Part shown: piece by piece, positions 1-10,516 of the stretch
Numbering within the stretch: position 1 is the stretch's first letter
How the letters are laid out: each line of letters begins with the position of its first letter
Source: Microdochium bolleyi
Taxonomy: Eukaryota; Ascomycota; Sordariomycetes; Xylariales; Microdochiaceae
Length of the DNA: 64,000 nucleotides
Direction: 5' to 3'
NCBI GenBank assembly: GCA_001566295.1
Contig: KQ964263.1
Span: 496,001 to 560,000, forward strand
The notes under the pieces: model-generated
The model's input: the letters and a program-made list of their open reading frames with translations, nothing else
Told to the model about the DNA's origin: nothing
Database searches by the model: none
Translations under genes and position numbers: made by a program

Positions 1-501
1 GTGCCACCCAATCATCTGACTAAGGATGGGACGACAAAGCCAGCCTTACCAGTGGGAAACCTGCTCCAGCCAGTCGTGACATGGGAGGCCGTGCAGCGGG
101 CGCAAGGCTCCCGGAGGTGTCAGCGCCGGTGCTGAGCTGGTCCAGTGTAACGACGCTGACAGATGTTGAGTCCTAATTGGATGGGGGCCGTTACCTGAAT
201 GCACACAGCCCACGATGACCTATTCCTGGTCCACGCAAAAACTGCGCCTTTCGACAAAGGAACAGAGGCCTATTGCCTTGTATTGAACCTCAACAGAAAA
301 TAGCACTTTTGATTATTTGCATCGGTCTGTATATAAGTTCTTCAGTATCCGTCGAATATTGTTGCTGTCCTCCTGCTTCACCACCAGCATCAACAGGCAC
401 TTTCCAACTCATTAGTTCTTCCTTCTTCCAAAGATTCAACTTTCTCACTATCTTCTTCAACCAAAGATCTTTTAATCTTTCTTCAGAACCCCAACTTCAA
501 A
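1..501 (+). promoter_or_regulatory. Upstream region of the small secreted protein gene, with a TATA box
   Basis: No gene is supported here. A TATATAAG box lies at 330-337. It is followed by a strongly pyrimidine-rich leader (about 350-500, many CTTC/TCTTC runs) ending directly at the ATG at 502. TATA plus CT-rich leader is a common layout for highly expressed fungal genes, so the secreted-protein gene is probably well transcribed. Nothing else is recognisable in the first 300 bases. Confidence 0.55.
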
Positions 502-924
502 ATGCAGTTCTCCGCCAGCTTCCTCACCGTCCTCACCGCCGCCCTCATGGCCGCCACTCCCGCCCTTGCCGCACCCAGCGCCGCCGTGCAGGACCGCGCC
601 GACACCTCGATCCGCGTGACCCTGTCCGACAACGCCAACGAGTTCGCGCGCCAGCTCGACTTCTCGGCCTCGCAGGGCAAGAAGGACCAGACCATCTCGA
701 CTGGCGGCAAGTTCGTCCAGGTCGAGCTCAACATCGGCTCCGGCGTCGCCAACAAGGCCCTGCGCTGCCAGGCCATCGGCTCCAGCGGCCAGGTCCTCAA
801 GTTCAACCGCGGCGAGAACCTCAACAAGGCCACCTTCGGCGACGGCGGCAAGGGCCCCTGGACCATCGTCGGCGGCAAGGCGACCACCATCTCCAAGGTT
901 ACCTGCAGCCCCAAGTTCACTTAA
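502..924 (+). CDS. Small secreted protein (signal peptide, two mature cysteines)
   Basis: Single-exon gene of 140 codons. The ATG follows a CT-rich leader and a TATA box about 165 nt upstream. Residues 1-23 form a classical signal peptide (Met-Gln-Phe start, Ala/Leu-rich core, Ala-Leu-Ala then Ala-Pro at the likely cleavage site). The mature part is about 117 residues, polar and Gly/Lys-rich, with only two Cys (near residues 93 and 135), enough for one disulfide. No enzyme motif or membrane segment is visible and I do not recognise the family. It is most likely an extracellular or cell-wall-associated small secreted protein; an effector-type role is possible but unproven. Coding sequence is strongly C-ending at third positions, which fits high expression. 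Confidence 0.85.
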   Translation: MQFSASFLTVLTAALMAATPALAAPSAAVQDRADTSIRVTLSDNANEFARQLDFSASQGKKDQTISTGGKFVQVELNIGSGVANKALRCQAIGSSGQVLKFNRGENLNKATFGDGGKGPWTIVGGKATTISKVTCSPKFT

Positions 925-2124
925 GCGCTCGGAGCGAGTCTAGTGATAAAAGGCACGCGATGGATTGAGGCAGGATCATGGCGGTCTGCCAGCTGCACAA
1001 GCCGTCAGAGGGGCGGCTTCAACCGCTCGACTACTTCTACAACAAACTTTTATGGGGTTTCGGGGGCGGGCAACGGCGCTGGGGGTAAATTTTAGACATG
1101 GCGTTTTCAAGGCGTGGTGTGGGTCCTGGTTGGGTTTGGGCATGGCTTCTCGGGTGGGCAGCGCGGTCTAGATCTTTGGTTTCTTCTTGTTTATCCTTTT
1201 TCTCGTTGGGGGCTTGGGCTGTGTAGCAGTACCAAGTTCCTATCAACCACTCCTTTCTGCGTCTTGGACCTAGCAGAACAATAATCTAACTCGAGTCATT
1301 CCTTTATAAGTCTAGCACGGCAAGTTTGAACGTGAACGTGGGTGTTGACATGCATGCTCCATCGCTGGCACATTGGGACCGGATGTTCAACTCAGCCTTA
1401 TGTGGCCGGCTGAAATTTCATGCATGGCCATGCTAGTTTTCAGGCCAAGCATACTTTTTGAGCCGATCATGACGTTTTCAAGTCACACATGGGGCCTCCT
1501 CGTCTCCAAGCATCTTGAGCGATGTGGCGCGTAAATGGTCCCTTAAGTTGCGCAGAGACTTGCGCGTTGTTCCCACTGTTGGTGTTTACAGATATCGGAA
1601 GAGCCAACAAGATGGCCCAGTTTAGAAATGGAGTAGAACTCTCGGAAAACCGAGAAGGATTCACCAGTACGCAGAGTGTGAGATTTTCACGGCAGGGAAC
1701 CCTTCTGGACATGTCATGATATAAAATGTATAGACTAGGGAGGTTGTATCGATACAATGCAAGCGGGGTTCCAGGAGATTTTGTCCAATTCTAGGGCCAT
1801 GACAGAGTCCATACCCTCAAATTTCAGTGCCATGAGTTTCCTTGTGGCCTGAAGCTTACGAGTCATTCCACTCGAGGCGACTCAACGCCGCTCAATAGCA
1901 TGAACACCGCGAATGCCGCGACAACAAAATTTGCTTGAAGATTCAAGCTCTGTTGCGTCCACGCACTAACCCGACTGAGTAGTCACTCCGACGTTGTCGT
2001 GTCTCATCATGCTTGTCAACTTTTGTCCTCGCAAACAGGTCAGCATATATGCTTGCAAACGATAAAGAACCTCGAAGGAGTTCGTGCGAAGCGGAAGACT
2101 AGATGCGGGTCGTATCGAAAGCTT
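925..2124. other. Intergenic stretch, no gene supported
   Basis: It holds the 3' flank of the secreted-protein gene and the downstream flank of the minus-strand CorA-like gene. Open frames here are short and unlike any known family. If the intron donor at 2139 (minus strand) is used, a short last exon of the minus-strand gene would lie between about 1980 and 2080. Confidence 0.6.
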
Positions 2125-4080
2125 TCAGGTAACACTTACGTCTCGCCAGGATTCCCTTGCCTCTGCCTCTATCTCGCGGGTAGTGTCAACGAGATCCTTG
2201 TGCAGCTCAGCCAGGTGGGCCTCCAAGTTGTCCCAGTTCTGGTTTATTGCCTGCTGTGTGGACTGACTGAAGCGCGTGGGCGTATCTGAAGCGTGTCCTG
2301 GGAATGTGCGAGTCCAGTGCTCCCTCATATTTGCTAGGTCCCGGGGTGTGACAGCCAAGTGTTTCCTGAAAGTCTTCATCAGCTTGATGATCGTGAAATA
2401 CCGCTTCGACTTTGTAGACGCATCATCGTCGTGCATCAGATTGTCGAAAGTCTCGTCGTCGCCGGCCAATTGCTCGTCCTACAAGCTGCGTTAGCATAGC
2501 TCAGCTTATCTCTCGACGGCAGCCAGGTGGCGTCAAGTGGGATCTTTTAAAACGCCCACGTTAAGAAGACTCACGTCAATATCCATGTCTGCGCGCACCA
2601 AGCTTAACATGAATTTCCATGGTCTGTGCCACCAAGGGAACTTCTGCCACAGCACTCGTTGAAATACGGCAACACCGCGGGCCTCGTCGGGGCAGACAAG
2701 CGTTTCGTCGCTCCAATCTCCATCTCGCCATCCCCACTGCTCAGGCGCCCCGTCGTCCAGAGTGAAACCGACCAAGTTGCAGTCCTCAGCAGGCAGCGGC
2801 GACTCCGCAGCTCTCCCGTGACTGTCTCTTGCCGTTGCCAAACGGACGGCGATTGTGGTCCGCCATTCGCGGAACGTGCCTGCGTAACGAGTGTGTATCC
2901 GGCGTCTGCTCCTCCGCAAGCCTGCGGCAGGAGGATGTTCTTGTGGCGTGCTGTCGCTTAGGCGTCCAAAGCCATGCATGGTGAAATGCATGCACAGCCA
3001 TGGGTCTCCGTACGTCTCGAGCGACCAGTCTTGGATGTCGAGTATCCCGTGCCGTTCGTTCGCGTTAGGTCCTTCAAGGCGGCAATGTGCATGGAGGAAA
3101 TCAAAACACCATGACAGGTCGGCATCTGGATACTCCTTCAACGTCTCCGGTTCGATCCCTTGCTTATTTGGAAGATGGGTAAGGATCATGGTTGCCACAA
3201 TGATGGGGAACGAGATGACGCCGACTTCTGATGGCTCGAATGACCTGTGTACGGATGTTTCAGCCTTCCGAGATGGAACTAGTGGCCTGTGTAATGGACA
3301 CAACGATGACATCGAGACCATCTTACCAGAACTGACCCCAGCGAGGCCCGATGGCGGCAGGGTTTGGCTCTAATTCAACATCACTCTTCCACGGTGTGTC
3401 GATCCCTGCGCGTTTGAAAATGAGTTGCTAGATAGGCGTGTAGATCATATTAGCTGGCGTGGACGTCCCGACCGTCCCAATGCAGTCAGGCGACTGACCC
3501 TGTCACCACGTAAGATGTTTGCGTTGCCATTCGGGCTGAGGGTCAGGAAATGTGCCTCAGCACTTTCTCCGAGAAGCAAATCTTGTGAAGCAAGCCAGCT
3601 GATCACTGGCTCCATTGCTGAGATGTGGTCGAGCATTAGCCTTCTGGTCTGAGTAGGTGCGTGACGCCAAAGCTTGACATGGCGTTTGTGTTGGCCTGCA
3701 GTTGCGTTGGGCCATGCCTTGTGAATGGCCTCGGCAGCTTGGCGGAGAGTACTGTCTGTGGCATGGTTGTAATCTCTGTGTGCAAATCGAATCGACAGAG
3801 GTGCAGCAGAGGTGTCACCGTCGCCCCGTCGGTCGTCCTTTGCCGCGAGAGGGAGGAGGAGGAAAGCAGACCAGGCGCGCTCGAATGGAACTCGATTGCC
3901 AAAGCGTGAGAAATCATTGTCTGGGCCAGCCCAAATGCGCAAATCCGATGCGGTCGGGTCATGATGACTTCGCTGTAAGTGGCGTCTCGGCGGTGCTCGC
4001 GTGCCAGTGGGAGCACAAAGAGTCGCCAGAAACTTTGCCTTGAAATCCTCAAGAAGCTCGTCATCGATTTGCCCCAACAT
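2125..4080 (-). CDS. Unknown protein, possibly CorA-like; 3' end uncertain
   Basis: Four exons fit splice signals and phase: 4080-3499, 3427-3327, 3244-2575 and 2478-2140. They give 564 codons before a further donor (gtaagt, minus strand, from 2139). If that donor is not used, a stop follows after four more codons at 2125; if it is used, a short extra exon exists near 1980-2080. The N-terminal part is Arg/His-rich and mentions no known motif. The middle is Trp-rich. The last exon is charged and helical (YFTIIKLMKTFRKHL, then a coiled-coil-like segment with NWDNLEAHLAEL). That arrangement recalls fungal CorA-like proteins just before their two C-terminal membrane helices, but no such helices are visible here. 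The gene may therefore be truncated, or the resemblance may be superficial. Divergent from the Zn2Cys6 gene at 4944. Confidence 0.55.
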
Positions 4081-4943
4081 CTTGGGCTGCAGGTGATCTC
4101 CTTGTCTTCGCTGGTGAAGGGGGTTGTGTAGCCTCGCTGAAGAATGCTCGGAAGCGAGGAACTATTGTGTGTTTTGCTACGCTCACGAGAACGAGAGAAC
4201 CCGCAGATGGAGGGTCGAGGGGGTGATCGAACTACCTTTCGCTGCGCCCTGACAGCTGCTCGAGGTATGTTGGTTTGTCATGGGCGGGGACGTGCAGCCA
4301 ACATGCACTTCTAGACCACCGCATGTAGGTGAACTTACCAACCAACAACGAGAGAGCGTATGCGCGAGGATGTGGAGCGTACCAACATGTGGTGGCGTAT
4401 GGCCATTGGTCGTACCGCTCTGCAGCATACGTATTCACGGTTATGTTGGCCATAAAGGCATGTCCAGGATACATCCATGAGCCGGAGGGCCTTTCGTGGC
4501 GGCAGTGCCCAGCTTTGGACGGCATGCGCATCGAGATGTCCCTACCAGTAGGCACTCGCGTTGGCGAGACCACCAGGGCATTGCTTCAGAGCTCACACAG
4601 GCTCAAGTAAACAAGAACTCCGTAGGAAGTCACCAGCGAAGCATGCACTCCTGCACTGCTTGCTGCCAGAATATGAAGCAAAATTTCGCCAGCCAGCGCG
4701 CATTAGATATCCCTTGTGCTTCGCCCTGTGTTACTTGGATATGGCCAGATATGCTTGGATACATGTATGTTGCGATCCGATATACGCCGGCCCCGCCCGG
4801 GTGCCGTACCCGCTCGGCCGCCCTCCGATAAGCGGCCCGCTCTCGTCCGCCTCCGCCTCCGCTCTCCGCTTCCGCAGCCGTCGTCGACCCTCCCCCTCGC
4901 GCCCGTGCTGTTCCGCATCGACGGCACCACCACCCCGACTTCG
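4081..4943. promoter_or_regulatory. Divergent intergenic region between the CorA-like and Zn2Cys6 genes
   Basis: About 860 bp between two divergent starts, so it must hold both promoters. Overlapping short frames on both strands (4232-4610) have no recognisable content. The Zn2Cys6 frame is open upstream to 4716, but that extension is Arg/Pro-rich and lies before a better start at 4944. Confidence 0.5.
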
Positions 4944-7626
4944 ATGGACGCCGAGCCCCTGCAGGACCCGCGGCCGGTGCTCAAGCGCACCCGGCATGCC
5001 TGCGACCCCTGCCGCCGCAAGAAGAGCAAGTGCTCCGGCGACCGGCCCTCGTGCTCCACCTGCGCCCGCCTGCGCCAGCGCTGCTCTTACCCGGCCGAGG
5101 CCGACGACGACGATGGCGACGATGTCCTCAAGGCGGAACGGGACCATATTGTCGTCGGCTCGGTCGGCGAGGGCCCGAGAGACAGGTCGCAGTCTCATGG
5201 AGGCCAGTCGCGGCCTCCGGTGACACCGAGCACCACGATCCGGTCGGCCAGCAACGGCGGCGGTGGCCAGCAGAATCACCACCTCGAGTCGCGCCTGCAT
5301 TCGCTCGAATCGACCATCTCTCATGTTCTCGACACCTTGCACTCTGTCTCAGCCGCCGGAGCGCTCCACTCGCTGTCCGCACAGGCGCCTCATCATCACA
5401 CGCCCATTCCGGCCACTCGCGGGACGGCCAGGTCAGCAGCAGATGAAAATGATGACGCTGACCGTAACGGCAGGCGCAAGCGGCCACGGACGGAAGAACA
5501 GCCGCTGTGGAGACAGGTCGAGGCTGTGGCGGACACCTACATCAAGTACTGCGAGGGCCAGCCCCTGTATCTGTTCCACCGCGAGACTTTTGCGCGCTCG
5601 CTCAGGTTCCGGCCTGACGAGCTGCTGCTGGCGATTCTGGCCGTGACGCTGAGGTTCAAGGATGTCGAGCCAGGGACAGCAGACTCATCAGCTACCAGCG
5701 GGAACAGTCCAGATGAGTTCACGGACCAGGACTCGTTGACCCTCGCCAGTAAGGCGCACGCGCTCGTCATGGCCAAGATCGGGACCCGAGCCATCGAGTT
5801 GTCTACTCTGCAGACTCTATGTCTACTCGCCTTTGTACATTTCCACGGTAAGTCACCAAGCAGCACTCTGGCTCAATCACACACTAATCACACTATTCCC
5901 CCACAGAGGGCAACCCGGACCAGTCCATGCCCTTCGTCACGCTCTCCATGGCCCTGACGTACGGCCTCTTCCTGCACACCGAGACACCCACCTTGCCAGC
6001 CTCCGTCATCGAGGAGCGCCGCCGCACATACTGGAGCGTCCGCCTTCTGTGCCGGTTCTGGGGCATGGCGCCCTCCGCATTCGATCTGCCGGGCTCCTCG
6101 CACGCGCTGACGTCGCCGTACCCGACCTCGCCGACCGTGCCGCCCCCTGCCGCCCTACGCCCCGAGTGCAGGACGCTGTACTATCAACACAGCCCGGGCA
6201 GACAGGAGTCAGCAGGCCGGAGGGGGATCATGGCGTGCACATATCAGCTGGGCGAGGTGTGGTCGCAGGCCATGATATTCGTTCGCCAGCGCTTCTCGGC
6301 TGCAGCGGCAGCCGGGTCGTCATCACCCACATTAGGATCTCACGACCACCAGCAACACCACCAGCCCGCCCACGTTGCCCCGTGGGAGACCAGTTCGCAG
6401 TACAACGCCATCATGTCCGCCTTCATGGGTTTCGACCGGTGGCTCCCGCCGCTGCACCGCTACCGGCACCTCAACTTCAAGGACCTGACGACGCACCATC
6501 TCAACGCCGCGCACCGCGACTACTGGGCGCCCTGGCTGCTCAGCCGGTTCATGTACCACACCATCATCGTCATCGCGAACCACCCGCTGCTGGTGACACT
6601 GCAGCTGCAGGGGAAGGGGAACGACTCGGAGCTGTTCCGCCAGCAGACGCAGTTCTACACCTCGGTGCACACGAGCTGGATCATGCATTTCATCCAGTAC
6701 ATCGAGAGCAAAGGGTACGAGGTCTCGGACCCGACGATGGGGTACTGCGCGGGCGTGGTGGCGACCGTGGAGCTGCAGATGAGTTTCGCGGCGCCGCCTG
6801 CGGGCGAAGGGGGTGGCAGTGGGATGTCTGCTGCCGGACAGGAGCGGAGGAGGAACTTTGAGCAGTGTCTACGGTTCGTGAGGGGGCTTGGGAGGCGGTG
6901 GCCGTCGATGGAGCTGCTCGTGGGTCGACCTTCCTTCTGACAGAAAGGTTTCATGACACTAACGCCGAGGTTTACCAGGCAAGGAAACTAGACGCCCTGA
7001 CCGAGTCCATCTCCGTCTCGTACGAGTCCATGGCGCAGCTCGACACCGGCGGAAACATCCACGTCGACATCTCCAAGGTCTCCGACATCCTCGACTACGC
7101 CACGGGCGCGGCCACGTCCCGGGTGGCTCCCGGGTCTGGACTCCACTCGATGGCAGCGGCGGCGGGAGGATCGGACCAGGACACCGGCGCGAGCGATGGC
7201 AGGCGGCGGCAGCAGTGGACCACGCTCGTCCAGCCGCCGTCGGTCGACCAGCCGGACCACGACGCGTCGGCCGTCGACTTCTCCGCGCTGCTGCTGAGTG
7301 CTGCGGCGGGCGCGGATGCCGTGGCGGCTGGCGGGGGAGGGAGTGGCATGAACGGAGGTTTCGCAGGCGCTGTTGTAGACGGCGGTGGCGGCGAGACTAC
7401 TGGGTTCGGCGGGCACACGGGTGCCGAGCAGCAGCACTTCCATCATCGACAGCTGGGAAATGCAGGCGCCGGGGTTCATGATGTGTCGATGATGCTCGGG
7501 GTTGATGGCGGGTCGCTGGCCGCGGCGTCCGGGAATAATGCAGCGGGCATGATACCGGCTGACATGTTCTTTGGTATTGGCACCGGGGATGAGGCGGCAT
7601 CCTGGGGCGCCTTTGGCGGTTTCTGA
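4944..7626 (+). CDS. Zn2Cys6 fungal-specific transcription factor
   Basis: Three exons, 4944-5847, 5907-6919 and 6979-7626, encode about 854 residues. Both introns are 59 nt with gtaagt or gtgggt donors and CAG acceptors, and the frame is kept across them. The zinc cluster is at residues 20-47 with six Cys (20, 23, 30, 37, 40, 47) in the usual CX2CX6CX6CX2CX6C layout, plus the basic run RRKKSK. A linker and likely coiled region follow (about 110-140). A fungal-transcription-factor middle domain starts near residue 190 (YIKYCEGQPLYLFH). The C-terminal 215 residues are Gly/Ala-rich and probably an activation or disordered tail. Nuclear regulator; target genes unknown. ATG 4944 is chosen because the cluster then starts near residue 20, as is usual. 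It could regulate the neighbouring metabolic genes, but nothing in the sequence proves this. Confidence 0.88.
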
Positions 7627-8007
7627 TCGGAAGTGCAATCCATTAGCAGCCCACAGAAGCGGGGGTATTGCAATTCCGGTGTCGTGATAACGAAGACTTT
7701 ATGGCTGCCGAGTGCCAATGTTTGGGAACTGACAAGCTTTAGCAATGGTAGATTCATCGTCGCGGTCATCAGAATGGGAACAGTCTCGAGGGCGACTAGT
7801 AAGCGCAAGAGCAGTCTCGCAGCAAGCTCATCGCCGTGGCCGGCTGGCCCCGTGCGTTTGTGTCCAGTTGATACTGTCAGCTCGGAAATTCATTCGCATT
7901 ACTTCTATTTCTGTCATGCTGTGGAGAGGAATATCATATGTGGACGGCTAGTGTTCCTCTTTTCGACACTTTCCCGACGCCAGGTGCAGTTGCCATGGAA
8001 TCCATCT
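7627..8007. other. Convergent 3' spacer
   Basis: About 380 bp between the stops of the Zn2Cys6 gene (+) and the F-box gene (-). It is AT-richer than the flanking genes and presumably contains both 3' untranslated regions. No gene seen. Confidence 0.6.
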
Positions 8008-9435
8008 TCAGTTACGGCCCGTGATTCTGTACCACTCATCTTCGATCGAGGCTGTCGCCCAGATCCCCCTGCCGCGCCTTTCGAGATAGGCCTCCCGCCG
8101 TGGCAGAGTGTAGGAAGCATCGGCCAACATAGACATGGCCAGCTGAATCTTGCCCACGCAGTCGGCATTGTCGCAAGTCCTGCTTCCATCGCAACACGAG
8201 TACAGCATTGAGGGGATCACTCTTTGCCGCCAGGGGGCTCTTGTCCAAGCCGGGAATGTGCGGATACCCGCTTTCTTGAATTGCCCTTGTATTTCGAAGT
8301 TATGGTCGAAGAACACCGGGCGGTATCTCGCGATAGGACAGAGCACTCTGAGCTCATCCAGCGCGACGTATCTCAAGCCAGATAAGAGAGGGCTGGCCAG
8401 AGCCCGCAGAACAGATGACCAGCAGTTCGGCTCGCCTTGAAGAGTGATGTTAGATAGCGTGATCGACCTGAGCTTGGAGGTCAACTTTTTCAATATTGTA
8501 GTGAAAACGTCAGCGGAAATGGCGCTGCGATCTTCCAGAAGGTCGTCGTACGAAATGACCAAGGTAAGAGATGCCAGATTGCTCAGATTGCACGTGCTTG
8601 TGCTAAGCTTCGCGAGAGACCACGACGGAATTGAGCCTTCAAGACACAGTATGGCCAGATTCTGTGCCGCCATGACGAGGTCAATGATTGCTGATCCATC
8701 GCCATCATGATTTTGGCCCCCGTCATCATCCCACGTCAGATAGAGGTTCTGTAGCGACTTGCCCCACGCTATCTCGAAATCAGGTTGTCTGAGAATCGAG
8801 CTCAGTGGCACCGTCGCAGGAAAGAACCAGGAGAGAAGCCCCGAATGTCCCGGTGCGAAGCGAAAGGACTTGGGTGCAATCGCCGAGCTGATGAGTGACA
8901 GCAGAACATGAAGGCTGTTCATATTGGACAGGCTTCCAGTGCCAACGTGGCGCAGGGATCCTCGAGCCACACATGGACTGAGATCCAGCTGTCGACAATT
9001 GACGAGCCTCTCGCGGAGCGTGCGGATTATGAAGAGGACTGGTTGACAATTGGAGAGGTCCAGGCAATCACCAGCTTTCATGGTCCAGTCTAGACCATGG
9101 CCGATGCGTGGGAGGTCGATACTGGAGGTGCAATGCATTTCGTGAGCCGCGCAGACACGAAATGTCCTGACCACTGTCCGTAACTGATCATTTGCGGCGA
9201 TGCGCTCGAGTCGTTCCATACTGGATTTGGATAAGTCCGTGGTGAAGACGGAGAAGAACCGGCGGGCGAAGATAGACAACGTATCGCGGTGCATGCGCCG
9301 ACAAGCTCTACGAAGGTGAAGGATGTCAGTTCGATGAAGATGCTTGCCAATCAGGCCGATGAGCTCTGGAGGCAATGCACAAAGTCGATTCAAGTTGGCC
9401 GACTCGGGTGGTTGGCCGTGAGGTGAGTCAGCCAT
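8008..9435 (-). CDS. F-box protein
   Basis: Single exon, 475 codons from ATG 9435. The frame is open for 120 codons further upstream, but that stretch is low-complexity and unlike protein, so the internal ATG followed by Met-Ala-Asp-Ser is preferred. Residues about 15-60 read as an F-box (LCALPPELIGLIGKHLHRTD, then LRRACRRMHRDT), the segment that binds Skp1 in SCF ubiquitin ligases. The rest has scattered Leu-rich stretches (SLTLVISYDD, LRSITLSNITL) resembling the irregular LRR-like repeats of fungal F-box proteins, and a C-terminal Cys/Asp patch (CCDGSRTCDNADCVGK) that might bind metal. Substrate unknown. Expanded, fast-evolving F-box families are usual in these fungi. Confidence 0.8.
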   Translation of the reverse strand: MADSPHGQPPESANLNRLCALPPELIGLIGKHLHRTDILHLRRACRRMHRDTLSIFARRFFSVFTTDLSKSSMERLERIAANDQLRTVVRTFRVCAAHEMHCTSSIDLPRIGHGLDWTMKAGDCLDLSNCQPVLFIIRTLRERLVNCRQLDLSPCVARGSLRHVGTGSLSNMNSLHVLLSLISSAIAPKSFRFAPGHSGLLSWFFPATVPLSSILRQPDFEIAWGKSLQNLYLTWDDDGGQNHDGDGSAIIDLVMAAQNLAILCLEGSIPSWSLAKLSTSTCNLSNLASLTLVISYDDLLEDRSAISADVFTTILKKLTSKLRSITLSNITLQGEPNCWSSVLRALASPLLSGLRYVALDELRVLCPIARYRPVFFDHNFEIQGQFKKAGIRTFPAWTRAPWRQRVIPSMLYSCCDGSRTCDNADCVGKIQLAMSMLADASYTLPRREAYLERRGRGIWATASIEDEWYRITGRN

Positions 9436-10516
9436 GGTGTCATTGTGAGACTTGGCAGCGGCAACAAGATTGGGGCGCTCAGGTGCTGCACGGCAGTGTT
9501 CGAGATCAAATCTTGATTGTGGGAGTGGCGCTGAGGCAGTGGTAGGTGCCTGATTGCCGGATAGCCTTCGAGTAGTTGGGACGGTGTGACAGATTCCAGG
9601 TCGCAGCTGCGTTCTGTGAGAAAGTTCCTGCGCAGCGGGGACGAGCAAGCTGATTTTCAGAAATCCTTGACTATGGTGGTTCCGGAGGAGGCGGCTGCCG
9701 TTGTGGATGAGACAGGCAATCGTTGACGGCTCGAGATATGGCGCCGGAGGCGGAGTGAAGGAGGCAGCTGCAGGGAGAACAAATTGTGTTGGCAAGTGGA
9801 TGGAGAAAGCCGAGCTTTCGAGAAGGAACTTTTGCTTCGCCTGGAGGTCACACCCTGGCCAGCCGGTCCTGAGATCGGACGTGCACGGCCGGAGGAAAAC
9901 TCCGTAATCATTGCTCAGACGTCTGAGCGGTCGTGCCAGAGATCACAGAAGCCTGCTGCAGATTCGCAATGTTGAATATCGCAGAGTGACAGTATCGGGG
10001 TCTTGTATCTTCAAGCTGAGAGGTTTAGAGACTGAAAGATTCACGGCAAGTAGGCTGAGGAATCTGGAATTGGAAAGTGAATAACGTTGTCGGACTGTTG
10101 TCTGGCCATGAAAGAGTCTTGCCTAGTCATCCAATATCGGACACAAATGGAGTAATGTATCTAATCTCTTGTCAAAAGTGCCCTGGTGTAGTCAGAACAC
10201 ACCAGAAATTTCGCATGCAGCATGACTTACACAGCATAACGGCGCCCCTGCAACGTGATTCTCACTCACCATGGATGCCACTTTCATTTTAAGCGCAACA
10301 AGTCATGTACAAAATGACAAGCGGTAGTTTAGATGTAGCATGTGTTCCTTTCCTGGCCGTTTGTGATGAGATTCGTATAATCCACAACCCAAATTGTTCA
10401 TTGAAACTCGCCAACTAACTACACTATGAAAAGTGACCTGGCACGCCTTTACAAATCTAGACGCTCAAAACAACTCCACAACTCTAGCGCCCTTGAAAAT
10501 GCAGAAGAACGCCATT
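9436..10516. other. Intergenic stretch, no gene supported
   Basis: Holds the upstream region of the F-box gene and the 3' flank of the MFS permease gene. Frames here are short, and the 9657-9911 frames on either strand lack known content. Confidence 0.55.

Noticed and set aside
4622..4650. Short 'caccagcgaa' stretch resembling part of fungal 5S rRNA
   Set aside because: Only about ten bases match and no internal control or flanking 5S sequence is present.
4716..4943. In-frame extension of the first Zn2Cys6 protein
   Set aside because: Arg/Pro-rich; start 4944 places the zinc cluster near residue 20, as usual.
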